Shown here: positions 7,184 to 16,207 of the stretch, piece by piece
How the letters are laid out: each line of letters begins with the position of its first letter
How positions within the stretch are numbered: position 1 is the first letter of the stretch
The notes under the pieces: model-generated
What the model was told of the DNA's origin: nothing
The model's input: only the letters and a program-made list of their open reading frames with translations
The model's database searches: none
Program-made: the position numbers and the translations under genes
Assembly (NCBI GenBank): GCA_028280945.1
Contig: JANQKV010000042.1
Coordinates: forward strand, 62,001-126,000
Origin: Opitutaceae bacterium
GTDB taxonomy: Bacteria; Verrucomicrobiota; Verrucomicrobiia; Opitutales; Opitutaceae
Direction: 5' to 3'
Length of the DNA: 64,000 nucleotides

Positions 7184-9220
7184 TCAGAATTTGAAGGCCA
7201 CTTCCACCTGCCAGGTTCTCGGGGCTCCGGGGGTGCCATGGAAAGTGCCGGGAGTGATGGCGCTGTAGTATTCCTCGTCGGAGAGGTTGCGCCCGCTGAT
7301 ACCGATACGGTAAGTCTCCGCAGCATAACCCAGCCGGGCGTTGAGCAGGCTATAACTGGCTTGGGCGAATATCTCGTCCTCGCCCTCGGTGTAGTAGGTT
7401 TTACCGTGGGTGGTGAGGCTGGCACCGATATAGACCCCGGAGGCATGCCGATAATCGGCGCGCAAATGGAGATCATGACTCGGCACGAAGGGCGTGCGAT
7501 TTCCGTCGAAGACTCGGCCCGTGAAGGGATCAATGAAATTGTCCAGCGTTGTGTCGGTGAGGCCGTAGGCGGCGGCGAGCTCGAGACCCGGAAGAGGCCG
7601 CCAACCGAGCTCAAACTCACCCCCAATTGATTCGGCGCCATCGGCGTTGACCACCAGATAATCGTCGGCTTCCCCCTGTCCTTGATCCAGTCCGGTTTGA
7701 AAGGAGCGTTCGATTTGGTAGTCGTCGACGTCGTAATAAAACGCCCTCAGGGTCATGTGGTAACGTCCGTCTTCCAGGGCGTGAGTGACACCCACTTCAT
7801 ACGCCGTGGTATATTCGGCATCGTAGGGTGCGAGATCAGGATTGCCCGTGAAGGCGGAAAACCCGCCGGTTTTGTAACCCATGGCAAAATTCCCAAACAC
7901 CGTGCTGCCACTTTCCAGTGTGTAGCGGGCGTTCACGTGCGGCAGCCAGGCGTCGCTTTCGTGTTTTGCGAGCGTCACGCCCGGAGCCGGGATGATTTCA
8001 GTGCGTTCCGAGTCCATTTCGGTGCGCACTCCGCGCAGGCCGATGGTTACGGCGAGGCGATCGACAGGTTGCAGGGTGGCTTCACCAAAAATCGCCAGGT
8101 CGGTTTGGTCGAACCGGTAGGTGGATTCTTCGAAGGTGAAACCACCGAATTGGCGCACAAAGCTTCCATCGGTCCGGCCGTCGTTGATGAACCCGCCGAT
8201 TCGCCATGCGACCTCGGCCCCTTCCGTACTGGTCAGGATGATCTCCTCACTCAGGTTGCGTTGGCTCAGGGTTGAGCCGTTGCCCAGCTCGGCGAAGCCG
8301 AAGTCGAGGGTGTTGAAGTAGGGTCCCATGTCCCAATCGGAGAAACTGGTCGTGGCCGTGAGTCGCCTCCCTTCGAAATCAAACGAGGCGGTCAGGGCGG
8401 CGTTGAAGGTGTCCAACTCCGCCAAACCCTCGGCCGAGCGCTGCACGGTGTGAAACGGCCCGCCCAGCGGCACCAGCGGCTGCGCGCCGTCGCGGGCCTG
8501 CAGGGCGTTGGCCAACAGGGTCAGTTCAACGGTTTGGCTTGGCCGCCAGCGCAGGCGGGTGAGAGCGGAGGAGGTTTCCTTGTAATCCACATCCTCGTTG
8601 AGGGTTGTGTTGGTCACATAGCCGTCTCGCTCGCTCCAATGCGCGGCGACGTAGGCGTCGCCCTGGGCATGATGCGCTGAGGAGACGGTGTAGGTGGCGG
8701 ACCGACTTCCGTAATCCCCGGCCGAAATCACCAACGCCCCGCGAGTTCGGTCGGTATTGGGCGGAGTCGAAAGGAGAAGAATCCCACCGGGACCGCTGCG
8801 GCCGAAGCGGGTGCCCGCGCCCGGACCGCGCAGCAGTTCGCCTTGGGTGAAACCGGTGAGGTCCGACGGAAAGGTGAAGCCGCTGCCCAGCGGAAGGTCA
8901 TCCAGGTAGACCGTGACGGCCGGTGCGCCAAAAATCGGGGTGTTCGTCAGGCCGCGGATGGCAAACGTATCGGTAAAGGAGCGCGCCTGGTTGCTGCCCA
9001 CGCTGAACCCCGCGATCTCCGCGGCAAGGGCGGGCAGCGCAAAATCAGCCGGTGGTTCCTCGGCCCTCAGCTCAACCTCGGTGGTGGGGCTGGCGGTGGT
9101 CGTCGTCAGCCGGGTGGTGGTGACCTCAAAAACCGGTGCTTCGATGACCCGGGCGGCTTGGGCACATGCGAGCGAACTTGTGAACAGGGTCGAGAGGATG
9201 ATGAGGACAGTCCGGGGCAT
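7184..9220 (-). CDS. TonB-dependent outer-membrane receptor
   Basis: The protein has 678 residues from ATG at 9220, which gives a clean signal peptide (MPRTVLIILSTLF...ACAQA). A TonB-box-like segment (VFEVTTTRL) follows, then a plug domain (about 45-160; AIRGLTNTPIFG...VTVYLDDLP...ELLRGPGAGTRFGRSGPGG) and a 22-strand-type barrel ending in the C-terminal Phe of outer-membrane proteins (QVEVAFKF). It imports an unknown ligand (siderophore, cobalamin or oligosaccharide) using TonB energy. No neighbouring gene points to a substrate. The gene begins 44 bases from the phosphofructokinase terminator, so its promoter is short and no riboswitch fits. Confidence 0.93.
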   Translation of the reverse strand: MPRTVLIILSTLFTSSLACAQAARVIEAPVFEVTTTRLTTTTASPTTEVELRAEEPPADFALPALAAEIAGFSVGSNQARSFTDTFAIRGLTNTPIFGAPAVTVYLDDLPLGSGFTFPSDLTGFTQGELLRGPGAGTRFGRSGPGGILLLSTPPNTDRTRGALVISAGDYGSRSATYTVSSAHHAQGDAYVAAHWSERDGYVTNTTLNEDVDYKETSSALTRLRWRPSQTVELTLLANALQARDGAQPLVPLGGPFHTVQRSAEGLAELDTFNAALTASFDFEGRRLTATTSFSDWDMGPYFNTLDFGFAELGNGSTLSQRNLSEEIILTSTEGAEVAWRIGGFINDGRTDGSFVRQFGGFTFEESTYRFDQTDLAIFGEATLQPVDRLAVTIGLRGVRTEMDSERTEIIPAPGVTLAKHESDAWLPHVNARYTLESGSTVFGNFAMGYKTGGFSAFTGNPDLAPYDAEYTTAYEVGVTHALEDGRYHMTLRAFYYDVDDYQIERSFQTGLDQGQGEADDYLVVNADGAESIGGEFELGWRPLPGLELAAAYGLTDTTLDNFIDPFTGRVFDGNRTPFVPSHDLHLRADYRHASGVYIGASLTTHGKTYYTEGEDEIFAQASYSLLNARLGYAAETYRIGISGRNLSDEEYYSAITPGTFHGTPGAPRTWQVEVAFKF

Positions 9221-9264
9221 GGGAACGTGACACCGTTGGCGAACTTTGCCGCGGGGCAAAAAGA

Positions 9265-9290
9265 AACGGCCCCCGAGATGGGAGGCCGTT
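9265..9290 (-). terminator. Intrinsic terminator of the phosphofructokinase gene
   Basis: On the minus strand aacggcc (9284-9290 complement) pairs with ggccgtt (9265-9271 complement), with extra C-G pairs inside and one bulge. A T-rich tract (tttcttttt) follows. It lies 33 bases past the stop at 9323. Confidence 0.75.
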
Positions 9291-9322
9291 AAATGGATCT
9301 GCGACCGGTGGTCGCCAGCGCT

Positions 9323-10585
9323 TTACGCGAAGTCGTAGGGGCCGAGCTGGCGGTCGACGAGGACCTTGTCGAGTTTGGCAAACTGCGGGATGCCGTTTTC
9401 ATGCGGCACCGACGTTTCACCCTGGATGAGCGGGGTGGCGTAGCGCACGAACTGGTAGTTCATCGAGATGCCATCCTCGTTGATCCAATCGGTCGGGAGC
9501 TTCTTCACGCCGTTGGCGATGTCGGCGAGGGGAGCCAGGCCGGTTTCGCAGGTGTAGGCATCGCCGTCGCCCCGCAGGAGCGTGACCATCTTGTCCGTTT
9601 CCCCATCGATGGCGGCCTTCACGGCGGCTTGGCCGGCGAGGAAAGCTTCCTCCGCGTCGGCCGCAGAGCCGTTGGTCGCAGCCGCGCGCTGGGCAATGCC
9701 GAGTTTTGCGGTGCGGGCCTTCACTCCGGGGATGTTGGCTTCGACAAGACTTTGCAGGAAATCGGCGGCTCCGCCGAGCTGGGCATGGCCAAAAGCATCG
9801 GTGGCTTCAGCGGCGGCGACGTAGTTGCCATCGGCATCGACCAAGCCTTCGCCGACAACGATGAGGCAATACTTCTCACGCTTGAGGGTGCGTTGCACGT
9901 CGGCGATGAGTTTCTCCGGCGAAAAAGCGACCTCCGGCAGGAGAATGATGTGGGGCGGATCGTGCGGGTGGTCGCGGCGCTTGGCGAGGGCGGCGCCGGC
10001 GGCGATCCAGCCGGCATTGCGGCCCATCACCTCTAGGATCGAGACGAGGTCGCCTTGCCCCATGCCCTCGTGGTCGCAGGCCATCTGCTTCACGGTGGTG
10101 GCAACATGCTTGATCACGGAGCCGTAACCCGGGCAGTGGTCAGTGACGGGCAGGTCGTTGTCGATCGTCTTGGGAATGCCGATCACGCGCAGTTCGTAAC
10201 CCTGTTCCTGGGCGAGCTTGGAGATCTTGTCCGCAGTATCTTGGGAGTCGTTGCCCCCGGCGTAGAAGAAATAGCGAATGTTCTGGGCCTTGAAGACTTC
10301 GAGAACACGTTCGAAATCAGCCTGCTTCTTCAGCTTGTAGCGGCAGGTGCCGAGGGCGGCGCCCGGCGTGTGGCGCAGGCCACGAATATTTTGCTGGGAC
10401 TCCGACGCGAGGTCGATGAAATCCTCGTTAAGAATGCCGAGCACACCGTTGAGGGTTCCGTAAATTTCTTCGATGCAGTCGTGGTTCAGCGCCTCTGAGA
10501 TGACGCCTTCCACACTGGCATTGATGACGGCGGTGGGGCCTCCGGATTGGCCCACCAAGACATTACCTACGAGTTCTTCGGCCAT
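9323..10585 (-). CDS. pfp: PPi-type 6-phosphofructokinase
   Basis: The protein has 420 residues and phosphorylates fructose 6-phosphate to the 1,6-bisphosphate in glycolysis. VGQSGGPTAVINAS (about 11-24) is the nucleotide/PPi loop. GGNDSQDT replaces the GGDGS of ATP-dependent enzymes, and PKTIDNDLP carries the Lys that in this family goes with pyrophosphate rather than ATP (PGTIDND in ATP enzymes). MGRNAGW is the substrate-binding segment. These residues point to a PPi-dependent, reversible enzyme, though donor use cannot be proved from sequence. It is monocistronic, with its own terminator. The protein is longer than ATP-PFKs (~320 aa), as usual for this clade. Confidence 0.9.
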   Translation of the reverse strand: MAEELVGNVLVGQSGGPTAVINASVEGVISEALNHDCIEEIYGTLNGVLGILNEDFIDLASESQQNIRGLRHTPGAALGTCRYKLKKQADFERVLEVFKAQNIRYFFYAGGNDSQDTADKISKLAQEQGYELRVIGIPKTIDNDLPVTDHCPGYGSVIKHVATTVKQMACDHEGMGQGDLVSILEVMGRNAGWIAAGAALAKRRDHPHDPPHIILLPEVAFSPEKLIADVQRTLKREKYCLIVVGEGLVDADGNYVAAAEATDAFGHAQLGGAADFLQSLVEANIPGVKARTAKLGIAQRAAATNGSAADAEEAFLAGQAAVKAAIDGETDKMVTLLRGDGDAYTCETGLAPLADIANGVKKLPTDWINEDGISMNYQFVRYATPLIQGETSVPHENGIPQFAKLDKVLVDRQLGPYDFA

Positions 10586-10709
10586 GGTGTGAGTAGAAAA
10601 GATCTGGAAAGTGATTTATGAACGTGAAGGGAGAAATTGGCCTGCGGGCCGAGTCACTGGCAAATGTAAATTTGGGATAAACAGGGGAAGGTCGCATCGG
10701 CCGGTGGGT

Positions 10710-10741
10710 GGCAACGTCATTCTCATGTCCTTTCTCATTCT
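10710..10741. repeat. Short direct repeat upstream of the phosphofructokinase gene
   Basis: TCATTCTCA occurs twice, one helical turn and a half apart, about 130-155 bases upstream of the PFK start (minus strand). It could be a binding site for a regulator acting on PFK or a chance repeat; the reverse complement TGAGAATGA resembles half of a Fur-type site but no full site is present. Confidence 0.25.
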
Positions 10742-10798
10742 CAAAGCGCGGGAGAGAGCGGCATTGAGTAAGATTATGAGAACGAGGATGATAGGTTG

Positions 10799-12238
10799 CT
10801 ACAGCAACTTGCCCGGCGTCACCGCGCTGGCGCCCTTGACCCGGCGGGCGGCGGAGCGGGCCGCGGAGACAAAGGCGTCGACCTGAGCGGGAGCTGCCCC
10901 GACGAAGCGGTCCGTGTCCTTGAGGATGGCCCGAATCTCGGCCGCCGACAGCCCGAGGCGATCATCGGCGGCCAGGCGCTCCACCATGGCGGGCTCCTCG
11001 CCTTCGCGGATTGCGGCGGCGGCGGCGAGGGCGTGTTGCTTGATGGCAGCATGGGCGGTTTCGCGACCGGCACCCGCTTGTACCGCGGCCATCATGATCG
11101 TGGTGGTGGCGAGGAAGGGCAGGTTGCGGGCTGATTCGGCCGCGATGACCTTGGGGAAAACAGTCAGTTGACTCAGCACATTGAGCAGGGTCTCGAGCAG
11201 CCCGTCGATGGCGTAGAATGCATCCGGCAAAGCCACGCGGCGGACGACCGAGCAGGAGACGTCGCCTTCGTTCCATTGGTCGCCGGCGAGGGCGGCGGTC
11301 ATGGTCACATAACCCGAGAGGATGGTGGAGAAACCACAGATCCGCTCGCAGTTGCGGGCGTTCATCTTGTGGGGCATGGCGGAGGATCCCACCTGGCCCT
11401 TTTGAAATCCCTCCGTCAGCAGGCCTTGGCCCGCCATGAGTCGCAGGGTTGTGGCAAAGCTGGCCGCGGCGGCACCAATCTGGTGCAGCGCCGAGACCAC
11501 TTCGAAGTCGAGCGACCGCGGATAGACCTGTCCCACGGCTCCCAGCGAGCGCTTAAAGCCGAGGTGCTTGAGCACGCGGGCTTCGAGGCGGGCCACTTTC
11601 CTGGCGTCGCCGCCGAGCAACGTGAACTGATCGAGTTGGGTGCCGACGGCGCCTTTGAGGCCGCGGGCGGGATAGCGGGCGGTTAATTCATCGAAGCGGG
11701 TGAATGCGGCCAGCAGCTCCTCGCCGAACATGGCGATGCGCTTGCCCAGCGTGGTCGGCTGAGCAGGCACGTTGTGCGTGCGGCCGGTGAGCAGGAGCTT
11801 GCGGTAGGATTTGGCGCGCTTCGCAAAGCCGAGCAGGGCGGCGGCGGTCTTTTGACGGACGATGGCCAGGGAGCGGTTAATCTGCAGTTGCTCGACGTTT
11901 TCGGTCAGGTCGCGGGAAGTCAGCCCAAGGTGGATACGCTCCCGCCCGGCCAGCGCGTTGAACTCCTCGATGCGTGCTTTCACATCATGGAGCGTGACTC
12001 GTTCACGGGCATCGATCGACGCGAGGTCGATGTTGCCTTTCGCCATTTCGTAGTCGGCGATGGCCGCGGCGGGGATGTCGACGCCAAGATCGCTTTGAGC
12101 CTTCATCACCGCGATCCAGAAATCGCGTTCGATGCCGACCCGCCCGGTGGGGGACCAGATGGCCTTGATGGCGGGCGAGGCATAGCGCTCGGCCAGGACG
12201 TTTGTAATAGGGGGGGCGGTGGCGGCGGCTTTGGGCAT
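10799..12238 (-). CDS. purB: Adenylosuccinate lyase
   Basis: The protein has 479 residues from ATG at 12238 (open frame extends further but without homology). It splits adenylosuccinate to AMP and SAICAR to AICAR in purine synthesis. The superfamily signature is present as SSAMPHKMNARNCE (GSSxMPxKxN type), together with LTSRDLTENVEQLQ and TGRTHNVPAQPTTLGKR, which carries a catalytic His. The C-terminal domain (DRLGLSAAEIRAIL) matches PurB rather than fumarase or argininosuccinate lyase. It is divergent from the sulfotransferase across 118 bases. The gene is not clustered with other pur genes here. Confidence 0.92.
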   Translation of the reverse strand: MPKAAATAPPITNVLAERYASPAIKAIWSPTGRVGIERDFWIAVMKAQSDLGVDIPAAAIADYEMAKGNIDLASIDARERVTLHDVKARIEEFNALAGRERIHLGLTSRDLTENVEQLQINRSLAIVRQKTAAALLGFAKRAKSYRKLLLTGRTHNVPAQPTTLGKRIAMFGEELLAAFTRFDELTARYPARGLKGAVGTQLDQFTLLGGDARKVARLEARVLKHLGFKRSLGAVGQVYPRSLDFEVVSALHQIGAAAASFATTLRLMAGQGLLTEGFQKGQVGSSAMPHKMNARNCERICGFSTILSGYVTMTAALAGDQWNEGDVSCSVVRRVALPDAFYAIDGLLETLLNVLSQLTVFPKVIAAESARNLPFLATTTIMMAAVQAGAGRETAHAAIKQHALAAAAAIREGEEPAMVERLAADDRLGLSAAEIRAILKDTDRFVGAAPAQVDAFVSAARSAARRVKGASAVTPGKLL

Positions 12239-12356
12239 GACAGGCACAGAAACGTTGCGGAACCCGGGGCCACGCTGCCAACGGAAAAAGGGAGGACCCG
12301 GCGGCGCACAAAGAAAGGTGTGGCGTGCGCCAGAATCCCCTGCCCAAGGTGATTCC

Positions 12357-13094
12357 ATGGCTTCCGATTCCGATCCCTTGGTTGGTCGCACCGTCGCGGT
12401 GCTGCTGTCGACCATGCGGTCGGGCTCGACTTTGCTCAAAGCCCTGCTCGCCCAAGCTCCGGATGTGAGCGATTTGCCGGAAACGGATTTCCAAAAGTTC
12501 CGGGGACCCGGCGCCTCCGCCCGGATGGCCGCGCTGAGCGCGGAGCCAATCCTGCTGTTGAAACGGCCGGGCTGGTTCACGGACATCGGCCGTTACCCGC
12601 GAATGCCGGAGGTGCCCCGCGTGAAACGAATCGTGCTCGTGCGGGATGCTTACGCCAATCTGTTGTCGGTGCGAAAGATGATGTTCCGGCACCTGCCGTG
12701 GCTGCAGCGTTCGGGTTGGGGCAACCGGTTTATCGTCAGCCGGTATTGGACCGGCACCAACTCCCGCCTCCTCGATGTTTCGGAAGCCGATCCCGCCAAC
12801 ACGATGCTGGTGCGCTACGAGGACGTTTTGGCCGAGCCTGTTGACCTGACCGCCAAACTGTTTGCGTTTCTCGGCTCTTCCCAGTCCGAGGGGCTCGACA
12901 CCTACGGCAACCCGGAAGGCTACGATTGGCGGTGGGGCAGGGATGATGGCGGTGCCGTCATCAAGTCCCTCAAAGTGCAGGCACCGCGATCGATCACTTA
13001 TGACGACCGGAAGCTCTTTGCCGCGATCAGGAGCTGCGCTGCAACGCAGTCGCTTCGCCGGAAGCTGGGTTATCCAGACTTGCCCGCGCTGTAG
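12357..13094 (+). CDS. Sulfotransferase-family protein
   Basis: The protein has 245 residues. LLSTMRSGSTLLKALLAQ near the N-terminus is the 5'-phosphosulfate-binding loop of PAPS-dependent sulfotransferases, and VKRIVLVRDAYANLLSVRK is the strand and helix carrying the 3'-phosphate-binding Arg and Ser. A second part (MLVRYEDVLAEPVDLTAKLFAFLG) is also typical. The acceptor is unknown; with the GT4 gene next door a glycan or lipid is possible. The start at 12357 was chosen because upstream codons overlap the purB promoter. The last 68 bases overlap the convergent GT4 gene. Confidence 0.8.
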   Translation: MASDSDPLVGRTVAVLLSTMRSGSTLLKALLAQAPDVSDLPETDFQKFRGPGASARMAALSAEPILLLKRPGWFTDIGRYPRMPEVPRVKRIVLVRDAYANLLSVRKMMFRHLPWLQRSGWGNRFIVSRYWTGTNSRLLDVSEADPANTMLVRYEDVLAEPVDLTAKLFAFLGSSQSEGLDTYGNPEGYDWRWGRDDGGAVIKSLKVQAPRSITYDDRKLFAAIRSCAATQSLRRKLGYPDLPAL

Positions 13095-14277
13095 CCGGAT
13101 CGCGGATACAGGCGGTGTAGAGCGCTTCGAGCCGTTCGCCCGTGCGGACGATTCCATGCTGGTGGGCGGTGGCCAACGCGCCGCGCGCCAGGCGGTTGCG
13201 GTCGGCGGGTTGCGCCAGCAATCGATCCATGTGGGCAGCCAGCTGATCCACGCTTCCCGGATCGAACAACAGGCCGTTTTCGTTGTGTCCCACCAACTCC
13301 GGAATTCCCCGGGCGCGCGGGCCGAGCGTCGGCAGGCCAAAAGACATTCCCTCGAGAATGCTCACCGGCTGGTTCTCCGTTTCACTGGCGGTCACAAAGA
13401 CATCGCCGAGACGGGGCAGGCCGCGGGCGATCAATTCAGCGTGGTCGACGGCTCCGGTGAGCACCATCGCATCCTCCAATCCGAGTTCCCGGATCTTGGC
13501 GCGAATAATGGCCATCTCGGGTCCGTCGCCGATCATGACAAACTTGGCTTTCGGGTGCTGCGGGCGGATTTTTTTGAAGGCCTCCAGGCAGACCGGGAGG
13601 GATTTTTCGTAGGAAACCCGGCCCAGATACAACAGCACGGGCTCATCGCCGATGCCGTAGGACTGGCGCAGCGCGGTGACTTCCCCAGGGCTCATTTCCG
13701 GGGCGGCCGGCATGCCGTTGGACACGATCACCGATTCCAGCCCACGCTCCTGCAAATGCCGTTGCACCGAGGGCGAAGGAGCGACGGTTACGGAGCACCG
13801 GCTGTAAAACGCGGCGGAGTAGCGCCCCATGGCCCGTTGGATGATGCGCCAGTTGGGCCACGGAAAATGATGCACGTAGCGGGGGTCATCCCAAAACGTG
13901 TGAAACGTGCCCACCGTCGGCACCTTGAGCCGCCACGCACTGATGAGGCCCGCCCAGCCGGTGCCCCACTCGGTGTGCACGTGAATCAGGTCGGGTTTAA
14001 ACTTTCGCAGGTCGCGCAGGGTCGGGAACATGACCGGAAACACGACGTTGAGGTTGGGTTGACCACCCCAAGGCAGGGAAAACGGTACGGTGCGCAGCGA
14101 AACCGACTCATGCAGCTCGGGGGTTTCCGAGGTGTGCGGGCGGTCGTGGGTGGAGCCGGGACAATAGATACGCACCTCGTGTCCTTTGGCGGCGAGGGCG
14201 TTGATCTGGTTGAGCGCCGCAAACGTGGCACCACAGATGTAAGGCAAAAAGCTGTCGGTAAAAACGGCGACTCGCAT
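13027..14277 (-). CDS. GT4-family glycosyltransferase
   Basis: The protein has 416 residues with a GT-B fold. The N-terminal half starts MRVAVFTDSFLPYICGA and includes LIHVHTEWGTGWAG. The C-terminal half has LLYLGRVSYEKSLPVCLEAF and the nucleotide-sugar-binding E-x7-E motif (SETENQPVSILEGMSFGLP). Such enzymes transfer a sugar from a nucleotide donor to lipid or polysaccharide at the inner face of the membrane; closest in layout to diacylglycerol or phosphatidylinositol mannosyl/glucosyltransferases. The start at 14277 fits the family start. Its 3' end overlaps the sulfotransferase gene by 68 bases. Confidence 0.9.
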   Translation of the reverse strand: MRVAVFTDSFLPYICGATFAALNQINALAAKGHEVRIYCPGSTHDRPHTSETPELHESVSLRTVPFSLPWGGQPNLNVVFPVMFPTLRDLRKFKPDLIHVHTEWGTGWAGLISAWRLKVPTVGTFHTFWDDPRYVHHFPWPNWRIIQRAMGRYSAAFYSRCSVTVAPSPSVQRHLQERGLESVIVSNGMPAAPEMSPGEVTALRQSYGIGDEPVLLYLGRVSYEKSLPVCLEAFKKIRPQHPKAKFVMIGDGPEMAIIRAKIRELGLEDAMVLTGAVDHAELIARGLPRLGDVFVTASETENQPVSILEGMSFGLPTLGPRARGIPELVGHNENGLLFDPGSVDQLAAHMDRLLAQPADRNRLARGALATAHQHGIVRTGERLEALYTACIRDPATARASLDNPASGEATALQRSS

Positions 14278-14423
14278 GGAGAAGCGGCGATGCAAGGTGG
14301 CTCGCCGCGAAAACCCAAGGGCAATGTGCATGGGGCGCGCCGTTTTTTTGAGCGGAACCGATAGGTTGACGCCGGGTCGCAGGCTCTCGAAGGTGGTTCC
14401 TTTGCCCGCTCTGTAGTTACCTT

Positions 14424-15590
14424 GTGAATACGATTACGAAGTCGCTCTTGTTTTTCCTGTTGGTGGCGGGCGGTTTACGGGCGAACAACCCGCTGGGATT
14501 GGATCCTGAGCTGGACCAGCGGCTGCATGCCGCCCTTGAGGCGAGCTACCGGATGGACTTTGCGGGAGCGCGGGCTGAATTGGCCGCGGCGCAAAACTGG
14601 GCGGAGGATCATCCACTCGTGCCCTTTGGCGAGTTGCTGATTGAGTGGTGGATGGTCACGGCGGCGGTCTGGGAGGAGGACCTTGATCGCAGCCAGCCGA
14701 TGCTGCGTGCCATCGAGCGCAGCTTGGCGGCCGCCGATGAGAAGATCGCGGCGGGCGACCCGACCGGCGAGGGCCATTTGGTCAAGGGGGCGACCCTGGG
14801 GCTGCTGGGCCGCTGGCACATCAAGAACCGGCATTGGTGGAAATCCTACAAAATCGGCCGGGATGCCAAGGAGCACCTTTCGCAGGCGCTGGAACTGAAT
14901 CCGGAACTCTACGACGCCTATTCCGGCATCGGGATTTACGACTATTTTGTGGCCAAGCTTCCCGGCATCGTGCGGTGGCTGGCCTTCACCGGACAGACGG
15001 CTGACCCTGCGGATGGCATGCGGTTGATCGACCTTTCATTGGAGCGGGGCAATTACACGCTCGTCGGCACCCGGGCGGCCCTGACCTTGATTTTCCTGCG
15101 CAACGAACTGGATCCGGACCGCGCGCTTGAATTGGCGGACGGACTGGTGGCGGAGCATCCGCCAAGCCCGTTCTTCAGCAGCCTGCGCTTGATCGCGCTC
15201 TACGACCTTGATCGGCCGGAGGCCCTGGCGGAGGAGGCCGCCCGCCAAGCGGAGATGCTGGCCAAGGGTGAGTTCCCGGAGTCGCGTCAGGCACAGGTCG
15301 CCTTCGCAGCCGGATTGGCGCACTTCCGCGCGGGGGAATGGGAGGCGGCTGCGGCTGACTACACCCGGGCTGTCGAGCGAGGAAATCCGTCGGACCCGTT
15401 TGCGACCTGGGCCAGATTACACCTTGGCAACATCCTGGACGTGCAGGGTCAGCGCAAGGAAGCCCGCCGCATCTACCGGGAGGTAAAAAGGGCCCTCAAT
15501 CGTTGGGGAACCAGTCGGCTGGCGGATCGTTACCTTAAGAACCGTTTTGATCCGGCAGTGCATCAATTGCGTTTGCTGCCGGATGGGTAA
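14424..15590 (+). CDS. Exported TPR-repeat protein
   Basis: The protein has 388 residues and uses a GTG start. A signal peptide (ITKSLLFFLLVAGGLRA, to about residue 20) sends it across the membrane. The rest is helical with TPR-like repeats: AKEHLSQALELNPELYDAYSG near residue 150, ALELADGLVAEHP, and AQVAFAAGLAHFRAGEWEAA...A near 290. A Trp-rich segment around residues 70-80 and 130 is unusual. TPR proteins usually mediate protein-protein contacts; the partner is unknown. It is divergent from the GT4 gene across ~146 bases. Confidence 0.8.
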   Translation: MNTITKSLLFFLLVAGGLRANNPLGLDPELDQRLHAALEASYRMDFAGARAELAAAQNWAEDHPLVPFGELLIEWWMVTAAVWEEDLDRSQPMLRAIERSLAAADEKIAAGDPTGEGHLVKGATLGLLGRWHIKNRHWWKSYKIGRDAKEHLSQALELNPELYDAYSGIGIYDYFVAKLPGIVRWLAFTGQTADPADGMRLIDLSLERGNYTLVGTRAALTLIFLRNELDPDRALELADGLVAEHPPSPFFSSLRLIALYDLDRPEALAEEAARQAEMLAKGEFPESRQAQVAFAAGLAHFRAGEWEAAAADYTRAVERGNPSDPFATWARLHLGNILDVQGQRKEARRIYREVKRALNRWGTSRLADRYLKNRFDPAVHQLRLLPDG

Positions 15591-15595
15591 AAGAA

Positions 15596-15622
15596 AACCG
15601 AGGCCGTTCCCGACCCCGGCTT
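15596..15622 (-). terminator. Probable intrinsic terminator of sodN
   Basis: On the minus strand aagccgggg (complement of 15614-15622) pairs with cctcggtt (complement of 15596-15603) with one wobble, followed by TTTTCTT. It lies 33 bases past the sodN stop. Confidence 0.5.
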
Positions 15623-15654
15623 AATGGTAAAGTTCGCTGGTTCCGACTGAAGGA

Positions 15655-16119
15655 TCAGTGGTGATGGTGGTGCTCCGGATAGTAGGTCACGAGCTTGGCC
15701 ACCGCGGTTTTAAGAGTTTCACCAGCGGCGGGGTCGGCGCTCTGTTTGACCTTCATGGCGGCAACAATGACAGCGTGGTGGTCCTTGAGTCGTTGCACGT
15801 AATCATCCTGAGAGGCGTTCACCCGCTGGGTCAGGAAATAATCAGCAATCGTCAGGATGACGTTTTGCGCGTGGGCCTCCTTGTTGTTCACCCAGCGAAC
15901 AAGCTGCTGCTGCGATTGGGCATCCGTCTTGCCGGCGAGTTCACCGATCTTGATGCCGGCCTTAATGACCGTGTCGGCATCCTGAAGCATCTCCGCGACC
16001 TTGGCATAGTCGTCGTAAATGCCACACGGCACCTGGCAATGCGCCGACGCGAAGTGAGCGGAGAACCCCAGGCCGATGGCGGCGACGAGGGCGGGAAGGC
16101 GGGATAGAAGCGTTTTCAT
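15655..16119 (-). CDS. sodN: Exported nickel superoxide dismutase
   Basis: The protein has 154 residues and converts superoxide to oxygen and hydrogen peroxide. The nickel hook HCxxPCGxY is present as HCQVPCGIYDD; nickel is held by the amino-terminal His and the two Cys, so the His must be exposed by proteolysis. Here a Sec-type signal peptide (residues 1-26, ending AHFASA) would be cut directly before His27 by signal peptidase, giving a periplasmic enzyme of 128 residues. Known cytoplasmic Ni-SODs use a SodX protease instead, and none is seen nearby. The helical core (VRWVNNKEAHAQNV) fits the family. The C-terminus ends in five His after YYPE, an unusual metal-binding tail. Downstream is a terminator; upstream is a 19-base palindrome. 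Confidence 0.93.
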   Translation of the reverse strand: MKTLLSRLPALVAAIGLGFSAHFASAHCQVPCGIYDDYAKVAEMLQDADTVIKAGIKIGELAGKTDAQSQQQLVRWVNNKEAHAQNVILTIADYFLTQRVNASQDDYVQRLKDHHAVIVAAMKVKQSADPAAGETLKTAVAKLVTYYPEHHHHH

Positions 16120-16207
16120 CGGTTTGTAAGTGATGCCTCAACGCGTTGAGGCCGTCAAACCGCTCTCACACACCACGCTCGAAAATCGATGCAGGTTGCC
16201 CGAATAT

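Noticed and set aside
10710-10741. Fur-box upstream of the phosphofructokinase gene
   Set aside because: Only direct repeats of TCATTCTCA are present; the inverted structure of a Fur box is missing.
12862-14364. Plus-strand open frame of 500 codons
   Set aside because: It is antisense to the GT4 gene and overlaps the sulfotransferase in another frame; no family match.
15655-15669. C-terminal five-His run of the Ni-SOD as a cloning tag
   Set aside because: Genomic context is natural on both sides and the codons are mixed (CAC and CAT), so it is not an engineered tag.
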